This document shows, in pieces, positions 1 to 6,071 of a DNA stretch of 8,939 nucleotides. Within the stretch, counting starts at the first letter, position 1; each line of letters starts with the position of its first letter. A program made the translations under genes and the position numbers. The notes under the pieces were generated by a model, which was given only the letters and a program-made list of their open reading frames with translations, was not told the origin of the DNA and made no database searches. This DNA is from an uncultured Oscillospiraceae bacterium (GTDB lineage Bacteria > Bacillota > Clostridia > UBA1212 > UBA1255): NCBI GenBank assembly GCA_902462635.1, contig CABQCN010000031.1, forward strand, positions 1 to 8,939, read 5' to 3'.

Positions 1-117
1 CTGGAAATCCTGGCAAGAGAACTCGGTATTTCTCCGCTGGAGATCAAAAAAGATATTCAGGAAAGCAGGATTCTGCTGGAAGAAACAAAAACAAGGAGAA
101 ATACGGATGGAAAATAA
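1..117 (+). CDS. C-terminal fragment of GlpA-like FAD-dependent oxidoreductase (5' truncated by window)
   Basis: The open frame enters from the left edge and stops at TAA 115-117, giving 38 residues that begin LEILARELGISPLEIKK. This matches the extreme C-terminus of clostridial GlpA/LhgO-type NAD(P)/FAD oxidoreductases, where a BFD-like [2Fe-2S] domain ends in a helix of the type (M/V)EILARELGISP. The cysteines of that domain would lie upstream, outside the window. Family members oxidise glycerol-3-phosphate or a 2-hydroxy acid and hand electrons to partner subunits. The two genes that follow are the usual partners, which supports the call. With only the tail visible, substrate and exact subfamily cannot be judged. 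Confidence 0.72.
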   Translation: MEILARELGISPLEIKKDIQESRILLEETKTRRNTDGK

Positions 118-157
118 AATCAAGAACATGGTGATCGATCGATGTATGAACTCGTAA
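107..157 (+). other. Possible 16-codon upstream ORF overlapping the start of the next gene
   Basis: ATG at 107 lies 8 nt after a good ribosome binding site (AAGGAG, 93-98). It encodes MENKIKNMVIDRCMNS and stops at TAA 155-157, 13 nt beyond the ATG (142) of the GlpB-like gene in another frame. The tract TGATCGATCGATG just before 142 is a short GATC tandem repeat. This may be a coupling or leader ORF, or the remnant of an N-terminal extension separated by a frameshift. It could also be chance; no family is recognisable. Confidence 0.25.
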
Positions 158-1452
158 TCCTCGGCGGCGGCCCCGCCGGTTTGGCGGCCGCGCTGGGAGC
201 ATATCAAAACGGACTCCGGAAAATCCTGATCATAGAGCGCGATAAAGAACTCGGCGGTATTTTGAACCAGTGCATCCACAACGGGTTCGGGCTGCACACC
301 TTTCAAGAAGAACTGACCGGTCCGGAATATGCCTGGAAATATATCGCACAATTGCAGGATACCGCCATCGAGGTACGGACCGACACCATGGTGCTGGATG
401 TTTCCTGCGCAGAGGACGAAATAAAAACCGTACACGTCGTAAGCGCGGCGCAAGGGTATGCCGCAATCGAATGTCTGGCGCTCATTCTGGCCATGGGCTG
501 CCGGGAGCGTCCGCGCGGCGCAATCGGCATTCCCGGCGACCGGCCGGCAGGTGTGTTTACTGCCGGAACCGCGCAGCGTTATATTAATCTGGATGGCTAT
601 CTCGTCGGGAAGCGGATCGTCATACTCGGTTCCGGCGATATCGGGCTGATTATGGCGCGGCGCCTGACGCTGGAGGGCGCGCACGTTCTGGCCTGCGTAG
701 AGCTTTTGCCGTATTCCGGCGGCTTGACGCGCAATATTGTACAATGTCTGGAGGATTACGGTATCCCGCTTTACCTTTCCCATACGATTACCGATATCGA
801 AGCTGCCGGCGGCCGCGTGAGCCGCGTCACCGTCTCCGCAGTAGACGAAAGCCGCAGGCCGGTCCCCGGTTCGGAACGCATTTTCGACTGCGACACGGTA
901 TTGCTTTCCGTCGGCCTGATTCCGGAAAACGAATTGACCCGGGAGGCCGGCATCGAAATCGATCCCAGAACGAACGGGCCTGTGGTATACGAAAACATGG
1001 AAACGACGAAGCCCGGCATTTTTGCCTGCGGCAATGTCGTTCATGTGCACGACCTTGTAGATTACGTATCGACGGAAAGCGCATATGCCGGCGCTTCCGC
1101 GGCCCGCTACGTTGCCATGTACGGTAAAACACAAGAACGCGCGGTGCGGAACCCGTTAAAAATCCGTACGGCTCCGGGACTTACGTACACGGTGCCTCAA
1201 CGTGTGCGGCTGCCTTTTGCCGCAAAGCGGCTTGGCGTTTATTTCCGTACGAACCGCGTATACGGGGAATGCCGCGTAGACGTAGTCGGAATTTTTGGCG
1301 GAAAACGGGAACGGATTTTATCCTTTCCAAAAGCATATATGACGCCGGGGGAAATGCAGCAGATCACCATCCCCGGCGATGCAATCAACCGGCCGGATTG
1401 TTCCGAGCTTTTGCTGGAGTGCCGGGAAACGGCCGGGGAGGCGAAATCATGA
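142..1452 (+). CDS. GlpB-like FAD/NAD(P)-dependent oxidoreductase
   Basis: This 436-residue flavoprotein has the two-dinucleotide-binding-domain fold. The N-terminal FAD motif GGGPAG is at residues 8-13, and a family-specific segment GGILNQCIHNGFG at 38-50. The central NAD(P) motif GSGDIG is at 163-168, and a C-terminal FAD-contacting segment PGIFACGNVVHVHDLVDYVS at 291-310. In anaerobic Firmicutes such proteins sit between a GlpA-like dehydrogenase and a DUF1667 protein and are thought to pass electrons from glycerol-3-phosphate (or a related hydroxy acid) to an acceptor in the cytoplasm; exactly that order is seen here. ATG 142 is chosen because MYELVILGGG is the usual family start and GGTGATC (130-136), the 3' part of an extended Shine-Dalgarno, lies 5 nt upstream. 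No signal peptide or membrane segment is present. The gene overlaps the next by ATGA, implying translational coupling. Substrate is inferred from context only. Confidence 0.85.
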   Translation: MYELVILGGGPAGLAAALGAYQNGLRKILIIERDKELGGILNQCIHNGFGLHTFQEELTGPEYAWKYIAQLQDTAIEVRTDTMVLDVSCAEDEIKTVHVVSAAQGYAAIECLALILAMGCRERPRGAIGIPGDRPAGVFTAGTAQRYINLDGYLVGKRIVILGSGDIGLIMARRLTLEGAHVLACVELLPYSGGLTRNIVQCLEDYGIPLYLSHTITDIEAAGGRVSRVTVSAVDESRRPVPGSERIFDCDTVLLSVGLIPENELTREAGIEIDPRTNGPVVYENMETTKPGIFACGNVVHVHDLVDYVSTESAYAGASAARYVAMYGKTQERAVRNPLKIRTAPGLTYTVPQRVRLPFAAKRLGVYFRTNRVYGECRVDVVGIFGGKRERILSFPKAYMTPGEMQQITIPGDAINRPDCSELLLECRETAGEAKS

Positions 1453-1793
1453 AAGAACTGATCTGTATTGTCTGCCCGAAGGGATGCCGGCTGCACGTCG
1501 ATCCGCAAAACGATTTTACCGTAACCGGCAACGCCTGCCCCCGCGGCGCCGTATACGGCAGAAATGAAATCTGCAACCCGCGGCGCATTTTGACCTCGAC
1601 CGTCCGGATCCGCGGCGCCGTTTCCCGCAGATGTCCCGTAAAAACAAATCGGGAAATCCCCAAAGACGCTGTTTTTCAGGTTGCGGAGGCTCTGGATTCC
1701 GTAGAAGTCACCGCGCCGGTCCATATCGGAGACGTCGTAATAGAAAATGTGTGCGGTACGGGCGCCGACATCGTAATCACCAGAAATCTGTAG
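1449..1793 (+). CDS. DUF1667 domain protein, probable Fe-S partner of the GlpA/GlpB-like flavoproteins
   Basis: This 114-residue protein starts with a cysteine cluster, C6-x2-C9-x3-C13 and C30 (in NACPRG), resembling the N-terminal [4Fe-4S] site of molybdopterin oxidoreductases. A further CPVKT motif at 62-66 is typical of DUF1667. The likely role is a small electron-transfer subunit for the two flavoproteins encoded upstream, comparable in position to GlpC; the cluster type and role are inferred. Start ATG 1449 overlaps the preceding stop (ATGA) and is served by GGGGAGG at 1435-1441, 7 nt upstream. The reading frame stays open for 180 nt before 1449, but that stretch lies within the GlpB-like gene and carries no homology. 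It ends in tandem stops TAG TAA at 1791-1796, only 7 bp from the end of the convergent gene on the minus strand. Confidence 0.85.
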   Translation: MKELICIVCPKGCRLHVDPQNDFTVTGNACPRGAVYGRNEICNPRRILTSTVRIRGAVSRRCPVKTNREIPKDAVFQVAEALDSVEVTAPVHIGDVVIENVCGTGADIVITRNL

Positions 1794-1804
1794 TAATATA
1801 TTAC
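1793..1804. repeat. 12-bp perfect palindrome spanning the convergent gene ends
   Basis: GTAATATATTAC is its own reverse complement. It includes the last base of the TAG ending the DUF1667 gene and the whole stop codon (TTA, read as TAA) of the gene on the minus strand. It lacks a GC-rich stem and a following T tract, so it is not a convincing terminator. It may simply reflect abutting stop codons. Confidence 0.4.
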
Positions 1805-2577
1805 CATTTTATCTTATTCCAGTCGATGCCGGCGGAATATTTTACGGCGCCGGCGGGAATCTTATGCGCCTGCGCAAACGCGCGGATATTTTTATCGATT
1901 CTCAGATACGTATCGTTTTTCCGGTAACAAATGATATCGTTCATCATGACCGGGAGCAGCCGCTTCCGGCGGAGCTTTGTCATAGATAAATACATCTCGT
2001 TCAGAAAATCCGTATATGGGGTCAGATAGCCCCGGAATAAATAAAAATTATTTGCGCGCTCAAAGGCCAGACCTTCCTGCAAGGCCATGCGGTTCCGCAT
2101 CCCGATCACCGCGTCCAGCGCGTGGAAAACGGAGGTATTCATCATCGGAAAGAACGCCGCCGCAGCTTCCTTTTCTGCAAGATCCGCGGCATCTCCGCCG
2201 GATTCTTCCCGGTACCTGCGGTCCAGCGCAACGAGTTCCTCCGCAACGAACGCGTAAAACAAAAGGGAAACGGCCGGAATCCGGATGACGTAATAAAGAT
2301 TTTTATCCGGCACTTCGGGATATAATTTTATATTGTCCGGATAGTTCCATAATTTGGAATTGTTATCCGTACAGACGAATCCGCGGCGGCCCTCCAGCGC
2401 GTAACGCGCCTCAAAAGCAAGGCCGAAAAAATAGTTCATCACATCATTGTATCCGCATCTGCGCAAATATTCTTCATTATCGATATAATAAATCGCGGAC
2501 AGCAGCGATCTGAAATCGCCGCTGTCGCCGCGCAGTTCGAATCCGGCATAATTTTGAGTCGGTATTATCTGCAGCAT
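1801..2577 (-). CDS. Hypothetical protein resembling the DUF6904 family
   Basis: This 258-residue protein has no catalytic motif that I can name. The opening (MLQIIPTQNYAGFELRGDSG) and a following segment with FGLAFEARYALEGRRG resemble DUF6904, a family of unknown function; the match is from memory and moderate. The middle contains aliphatic-aromatic stretches (IPAVSLLFYAFVAEELVALD, residues about 98-117) without a clear signal peptide or a charged-flanked transmembrane helix, so a soluble protein is likely. The frame is open further upstream to 2652, but that part overlaps the PBP gene and gives a low-complexity Arg-rich peptide, so ATG 2575-2577 is preferred. Its ribosome binding site is poor (GAGGGG about 12 nt upstream), suggesting coupling to the PBP stop only 16 nt away. 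It is probably cotranscribed with the PBP. Confidence 0.7.
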   Translation of the reverse strand: MLQIIPTQNYAGFELRGDSGDFRSLLSAIYYIDNEEYLRRCGYNDVMNYFFGLAFEARYALEGRRGFVCTDNNSKLWNYPDNIKLYPEVPDKNLYYVIRIPAVSLLFYAFVAEELVALDRRYREESGGDAADLAEKEAAAAFFPMMNTSVFHALDAVIGMRNRMALQEGLAFERANNFYLFRGYLTPYTDFLNEMYLSMTKLRRKRLLPVMMNDIICYRKNDTYLRIDKNIRAFAQAHKIPAGAVKYSAGIDWNKIKW

Positions 2578-2593
2578 TTCCGTGCAACGCCCC

Positions 2594-4768
2594 TCAGCCC
2601 GCCGCCGGCTGGTGGATAGTACACGTCTCCGTCGGCTCATATCCTGCGGCAAAATGCCCGGTGATGATCCGGTTCGGATCCTTATAGCATTCCTCGTTCG
2701 GAAGCTTGTTCGAATCCCTGCACACGGTTACTTCCACGATATTATTCGTCTGCGTAAAATCTTTGTATTCCAGATCCGTATGCAGCCGGTTCATAACGAT
2801 GCTCCACAAGTTCTTCGCCGCACCCTTTTCTGCGCCGCTGATCGGTTTCGGCATACTGTACCCGTACCAGACGGCGCACGTGTAATAAGGGGTATATCCG
2901 CAGAACCAGTAATCGTGCGTATCCGTCGTGGTACCCGTCTTGCCGGCAGTCGGGATATTGACCCCGCTGCCGTTTCGGACCTGCGTTCCCGAGCCGGTTC
3001 CGCCCGTAACGACGGACTGCAGCAGATCCGTCATCAGGCCCGCAGTGCGGTAATCCTCATAAACTACGGTGGGAGAACCGTTGTTGGTCAATATCGTTTT
3101 GCCGTTGATGTCCGTCACTTTTGTAAACGTAATCGGTTTGTAATACGTGCCGCCGTTGGCGAAGGGAACGTAAGCCGCGCACATTTCTTCCGCGGAAACG
3201 CCCTTCTCAAAGCCTCCGAGGGCGAGCGAAAGATTTGTCGTGGACGTCCTGTCGATTCCCAGCTTTTTCAGATACTGCAGACACTCCGCCATATGTTCCT
3301 GGTATAGCGAGACGGCTACCACATTCGAAGACTGCTGCAACGCGTATCTTACGGTAATCCATCCGTAATAGGTGCGGTAGGAATTGATCGGCCAGGCCTT
3401 CTCCGGATTCTGCGGATCGAGAAATACCTGCTTATCATCTACCATCGTGCTGTCGTTGAGGACATGAAGGTCGATCAGAGGACCGTATACGAGCAGCGGC
3501 TTGATCGCGGATCCGGGCTGTCTTTGCCCGCTCGTAGCGGCATTGAACGTAAGACTCTTTGTCTTTTCGCCGTAGCCTCCGTACATTGCAAGCACCTGCC
3601 CGGTTGCCTGATCCATGATGTAAATGGATGCCTGCGCCATGTCCGCAGGGTCGCTGTAATTTTCATTCACCGGGAAATTCTCCGGATTGCAATATTCTTC
3701 GTCCACGATTTTCTGAACCTTGGCATTCTGCGTCGTATAGATTTTGATGCCGCCCTGATAAATCAAATTATTTGCGTCCTGCTTCGTATACCCCTGCTCT
3801 ATCAGCGCTTCCCGCACGTCCGCGATTACGGCGTCCACAAAATAACTGTAGATCGATGCCGCGGAAGCCTCTTTTTTATAATCGTCGTTGATTTTGAGAT
3901 TCTCCTGAATCGCTTCGATATATTCTTCATCGGTAATAAATCCCAGGGAAAGCATTTTGTCCAGAATCGTCACTTGCCGTTTATAGCAATTTGCACGTCC
4001 CTTCAAAGTGAGCGGGTTATACCGTGCGGGATTATTCGTAATTCCGGCAAGGAATGCGCACTCGGCCAGGCTCAGGTCTTTGACTTCTTTGCTGAAATAG
4101 GCCAGGGAAGCGGACTTGACGCCATACAGATCCTGTCCCATGTAGATGACGTTCATATAAAGCTCCATGATTTCGTTTTTGTCGAGCTCTTTCTCCAGGC
4201 TAAGCGCACGCCATTGTTCCCGGATCTTTCGCGGAACGCTTTGCGCATCGTCTCCCGTCAAATTTTTAATGACCTGCTGTGTAATCGTACTGCCGCCGTG
4301 GCTGTCCAGCCCCGGAATGACATATCCGAGAAACGCCGCGATCGATCTTTTGAAATCGACGCCCTTATGTGTATAAAACCGTTCGTCTTCAATCGCAATA
4401 AACGCTTTTGAGAAATAATCGGGAACCTCTTTGATATCGATCAGCTGGCGGTTTATATTAGACTGGCCCTTCATATGCGCGAGTTCGTTTCCTTCGCTGT
4501 CGTAGACAAAAGAGGTAAGCGCCTTTGCATTTGTCAAGTCGAGTTCCTCCTCCGTCACCGGTTCCGTCGTAATGATACAACCCGCGACGACCCCCATCAG
4601 GAGGCCGCCGGCAATGCATCCGGCTATGATGAGGATCATGAACACGGTTTTGAGTAAAATTTTAAAAGATACCCAGAATCCTCTGGCGACGTCCTTGCCG
4701 GAAGCTTTTTTGCGGAAAGTTCTTTTATTCACTTTGCGGCGCGGAACGGTACGTTTTTCCGGATCCAT
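2594..4768 (-). CDS. Class A penicillin-binding protein (GT51 glycosyltransferase / transpeptidase)
   Basis: This 724-residue protein is a bifunctional peptidoglycan synthase that polymerises lipid II glycan strands and cross-links stem peptides (4-3 bonds) outside the membrane. A basic cytoplasmic tail (residues 1-30) precedes one hydrophobic anchor at about 36-65. The GT51 domain carries EDERFYTHKG (127-136, catalytic Glu 127), GGSTITQQVIKN (158-169), the RKIREQW...NEIMELYMN block (180-206) and PARYNP (248-252). The transpeptidase domain has SAIK (420-423, nucleophile Ser 420), SSN (480-482) and KTGT (610-613). The C-terminal tail with Cys 683, 694 and 716 follows a pattern common in clostridial PBP1A-type proteins. 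ATG 4768 is chosen over an in-frame ATG at 4816 because AAGGAGG lies 7 nt before it (4775-4781) and the upstream codons overlap the promoter. All catalytic motifs are intact. It is transcribed divergently from an L,D-transpeptidase gene. Confidence 0.95.
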   Translation of the reverse strand: MDPEKRTVPRRKVNKRTFRKKASGKDVARGFWVSFKILLKTVFMILIIAGCIAGGLLMGVVAGCIITTEPVTEEELDLTNAKALTSFVYDSEGNELAHMKGQSNINRQLIDIKEVPDYFSKAFIAIEDERFYTHKGVDFKRSIAAFLGYVIPGLDSHGGSTITQQVIKNLTGDDAQSVPRKIREQWRALSLEKELDKNEIMELYMNVIYMGQDLYGVKSASLAYFSKEVKDLSLAECAFLAGITNNPARYNPLTLKGRANCYKRQVTILDKMLSLGFITDEEYIEAIQENLKINDDYKKEASAASIYSYFVDAVIADVREALIEQGYTKQDANNLIYQGGIKIYTTQNAKVQKIVDEEYCNPENFPVNENYSDPADMAQASIYIMDQATGQVLAMYGGYGEKTKSLTFNAATSGQRQPGSAIKPLLVYGPLIDLHVLNDSTMVDDKQVFLDPQNPEKAWPINSYRTYYGWITVRYALQQSSNVVAVSLYQEHMAECLQYLKKLGIDRTSTTNLSLALGGFEKGVSAEEMCAAYVPFANGGTYYKPITFTKVTDINGKTILTNNGSPTVVYEDYRTAGLMTDLLQSVVTGGTGSGTQVRNGSGVNIPTAGKTGTTTDTHDYWFCGYTPYYTCAVWYGYSMPKPISGAEKGAAKNLWSIVMNRLHTDLEYKDFTQTNNIVEVTVCRDSNKLPNEECYKDPNRIITGHFAAGYEPTETCTIHQPAAG

Positions 4769-4798
4769 GAAACTCCTCCTTCGTATAAAGATATTTCT

Positions 4799-4826
4799 AT
4801 TATAGCATGATTTCAAAGAAACACAA
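4799..4826 (-). promoter_or_regulatory. Promoter of the PBP gene (extended -10)
   Basis: On the minus strand a perfect -10 TATAAT (4804-4799) is preceded by TGC, forming an extended -10. A weaker -35 TTGTGT lies at 4826-4821 with a 16-bp spacer. Transcription would start near 4791, about 20 nt before the PBP start codon and just ahead of its ribosome binding site. Confidence 0.65.
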
Positions 4827-4835
4827 AATTTATTC

Positions 4836-4847
4836 CCCGGAAGCGGG
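4836..4847. repeat. Small inverted repeat between the two divergent promoters
   Basis: CCCG-GAAG-CGGG lies between the -35 boxes of the leftward and rightward promoters. It is a 4-bp stem with a 4-base centre. It could be a small operator, but an element this short can occur by chance. Confidence 0.2.
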
Positions 4848-4858
4848 ACTGCTGTTTA

Positions 4859-4887
4859 TTGACATGGCCGCCCGTTTACAATATAAT
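4859..4887 (+). promoter_or_regulatory. Consensus sigma-A-type promoter of the L,D-transpeptidase gene
   Basis: TTGACA (4859-4864) and TATAAT (4882-4887) are separated by exactly 17 bp, a perfect match to the vegetative consensus. The expected start of transcription is around 4894, leaving a leader of roughly 45 nt. Such a strong promoter suggests high expression unless repressed. Confidence 0.85.
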
Positions 4888-4888
4888 A

Positions 4889-4925
4889 ATCCGGAATGAT
4901 TCAAGAGAATGTAATAATTCCGGAT
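4889..4925. repeat. Perfect 9-bp inverted repeat at the transcription start, candidate operator
   Basis: ATCCGGAAT (4889-4897) and ATTCCGGAT (4917-4925) are exact reverse complements separated by 19 bp. A smaller pair, ATTC (4899-4902) and GAAT (4907-4910), is nested inside. The left arm begins 1 bp after the -10 box and spans the expected start site, while the right arm touches the ribosome binding site AAGAGG (4926-4931). Because the left arm would be only partly transcribed, a DNA operator for a dimeric regulator is more likely than an RNA hairpin. The regulator is unknown. Confidence 0.5.
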
Positions 4926-4939
4926 AAGAGGTATCGTTT

Positions 4940-5665
4940 ATGAAAAATCAGTTTGCGAAAATGGCGGCGCTTTGTCTTTCCTGCGTACTGGCGTTGCTGG
5001 TCTGCGGCAGCTGCGGCAAGCGGGACGCCGTATTGGATGAAATCAAGAAACTTGACAAGACGGCCGACGCCGATGTCGTATTTGTTGTAATACAGAAAGA
5101 AACAGGCACCGGCTGCGATTTTTACGCCTATGAGAAAAAAGGCCGCGCACTGTCTCTTGCGTGGAAGACGGAAGGGTATATCGGCAGAAGCGGCATCACC
5201 GATCCTGCGAACAGAATCGAAGGCGACGGAAGCAGCCCCGCCGGCGTATATACGCTTGGCGAATGTTTTGGGATCAAGGATGCGCCGGAAAACATGTCGC
5301 TGCCGTACACGGTGGTTGACGATGACGATTACTGGGATGGCGATTCCGCTTCTCCGACGTATAATCAGCACGTGAAGGGAAGCGAAATGCCGGAATCCTG
5401 GAAGGCGTCCAGCTCGGAACACCTGATCGATTATGTCACGGCATATAATTATTGCGCAATGGTCAATTTCAACGTGGATCCTGCCGTTCCCAAAAAGGGT
5501 TCCTGCATCTTTCTGCATTGTACGTCTCCCGGGTCCGCAAGTTCGTCCGGCTGTATCGCGATCCCGGAAGAAGATATGATCAAAGCGCTGCAAATGATGA
5601 CGGAGAACGCCCGTATCGTTCTTGCGCGCAGTATGGAAGATCTCAAGTCCGCGGACAAATACTGA
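4940..5665 (+). CDS. Exported L,D-transpeptidase (YkuD-like catalytic domain, COG3786-like)
   Basis: This 241-residue protein begins with a basic-hydrophobic export signal (residues 1-25) ending in LVCGSCGKR. Cys 25 may be lipidated, but the lipobox is atypical because Cys rather than Leu/Val/Ile is at -3. The mature part carries ANRIEGDGSSPAGVYTLGE (about 90-108), characteristic of YkuD/ErfK-type proteins. A DDDYWDGDSASPTYNQHV segment (128-145) points to the COG3786 branch. The active site is H193 followed by S203-G204-C205 (nucleophile Cys 205). Such enzymes make 3-3 cross-links or attach groups to peptidoglycan at the cell surface; which one applies here cannot be told. ATG 4940 has AAGAGG 8 nt upstream. 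The gene is divergent from the PBP and appears monocistronic, since a new promoter follows 18 nt after its stop. Confidence 0.85.
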   Translation: MKNQFAKMAALCLSCVLALLVCGSCGKRDAVLDEIKKLDKTADADVVFVVIQKETGTGCDFYAYEKKGRALSLAWKTEGYIGRSGITDPANRIEGDGSSPAGVYTLGECFGIKDAPENMSLPYTVVDDDDYWDGDSASPTYNQHVKGSEMPESWKASSSEHLIDYVTAYNYCAMVNFNVDPAVPKKGSCIFLHCTSPGSASSSGCIAIPEEDMIKALQMMTENARIVLARSMEDLKSADKY

Positions 5666-5683
5666 AAAATTTGAAAAGCGGTA

Positions 5684-5712
5684 TTGACATCTGAAACTGT
5701 TTCGGGTATCAT
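5684..5712 (+). promoter_or_regulatory. Promoter of the T-box operon
   Basis: TTGACA (5684-5689) and TATCAT (5707-5712) are separated by 17 bp, matching the consensus at all but one position. Transcription would start near 5719, immediately before a strong hairpin and the T-box leader. Confidence 0.8.
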
Positions 5713-5719
5713 AACAACC

Positions 5720-5741
5720 AGCTTTACGTCAGCGTAGAGCT
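5720..5741 (+). other. Hairpin at the extreme 5' end of the T-box transcript
   Basis: AGCTTTACG and CGTAGAGCT pair over 9 bp (one G-U) around the tetraloop TCAG. It precedes Stem I of the T-box and would be the first structure formed by the nascent RNA. It is not part of the standard T-box core; protection of the 5' end is a possible role. Confidence 0.5.
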
Positions 5742-5759
5742 TCCCTTGAAAAATGAATC

Positions 5760-6009
5760 AAAAAATGCGATGATGAAAAGCAGTAGCGTTTTAAAATGTC
5801 TCACAGAGAGCTCCGGCGCGGTGGAACGGGGCGGCATAAGAAATGTGAACTCGTTTCGGAGCAGCCGGGTTGAAACAAAGTAGATCCGGACGTCAGGACG
5901 GGCGTTAACCGGGCTTTGAGAGAGCGATAAAGGAATTTCCGGCAGCGGAAATACCGGCGTCAGCTAATTAGAGTGGTACCGCGGAGTGTATTGAATAATC
6001 TTCGTCTCT
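5760..6009 (+). promoter_or_regulatory. T-box riboswitch, predicted tRNA-Leu (CUC specifier)
   Basis: The leader senses uncharged tRNA and controls read-through into the acyl-CoA ligase operon. Stem I holds a GATGA kink-turn region (5769-5773), lower helix GAAA/UUUC (5775-5778 with 5854-5857), the AGUA of the S-turn (5782-5785), helix GCGUUU/AAAUGU (5786-5791 with 5841-5846), helix AUGUC/GGCAU (5796-5800 with 5833-5837), AGAGAG (5805-5810) and apical helix CUCCG/CGGGG (5811-5815 with 5827-5831). The specifier loop reads GAA-CUC-G; aligned with B. subtilis glyQS (GGC-A before the lower helix), the codon is CUC at 5850-5852. Stem II pairs CAAAG with CTTTG (5876-5880, 5914-5918), and Stem III pairs ATTTCCG with CGGAAAT (5935-5941, 5946-5952). 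The T-box TGGTACCGCG is at 5974-5983. Its antiterminator pairs AGAG (5970-5973) with CTCT (6006-6009), and GCG (5981-5983) with CGT (6003-6005). UGGU fits tRNA ending ACCA, i.e. discriminator A. Confidence 0.92.
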
Positions 6010-6043
6010 ATTTTTATAACAAAATAGAACGGGGATTTTTTTT
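5998..6043 (+). terminator. Rho-independent terminator of the T-box leader
   Basis: The lower stem ATCTTCG (5998-6004) pairs with CGGGGAT (6030-6036), and the upper stem TCTATTTT (6007-6014) pairs with AAAATAGA (6021-6028). A small internal loop separates them and the apical loop is 6 bases. Eight T residues follow (6036-6043). The 5' arm includes the bases 6003-6009 needed by the antiterminator, so the two structures exclude each other, as expected for transcriptional T-box control. Confidence 0.9.
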
Positions 6044-6071
6044 ATCAGAAAGAAAGGTAGGGTGCAGGAAC

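Noticed and set aside
2578..2652. N-terminal extension of the DUF6904-like protein
   Set aside because: It overlaps the end of the PBP gene and gives an Arg-rich peptide with no ribosome binding site; the internal ATG at 2577 is a better start.
3464..4411. 315-codon open frame on the plus strand opposite the PBP gene
   Set aside because: It lies wholly antisense to an intact PBP with all catalytic motifs, has no ribosome binding site of note and shows no recognisable domain; it is a by-product of the codon use on the other strand.
4901..5593. 230-codon minus-strand frame opposite the L,D-transpeptidase
   Set aside because: It is antisense to a gene with a consensus promoter and intact active site; its translation is Arg-rich with no domain.
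5850..5852. Other readings of the T-box specifier loop: GAA (Glu), AAC (Asn), ACU (Thr), UCG (Ser)
   Set aside because: Only CUC keeps the one-purine spacing to the lower helix seen in glyQS, and discriminator A required by UGGU fits tRNA-Leu better than the Glu, Asn or Ser tRNAs, which commonly carry G.
5973..6071. In-frame upstream extension of the acyl-CoA ligase
   Set aside because: It would start within the T-box sequence and read through the terminator hairpin; the RNA structures explain this stretch better, and family N-termini align near 6072.
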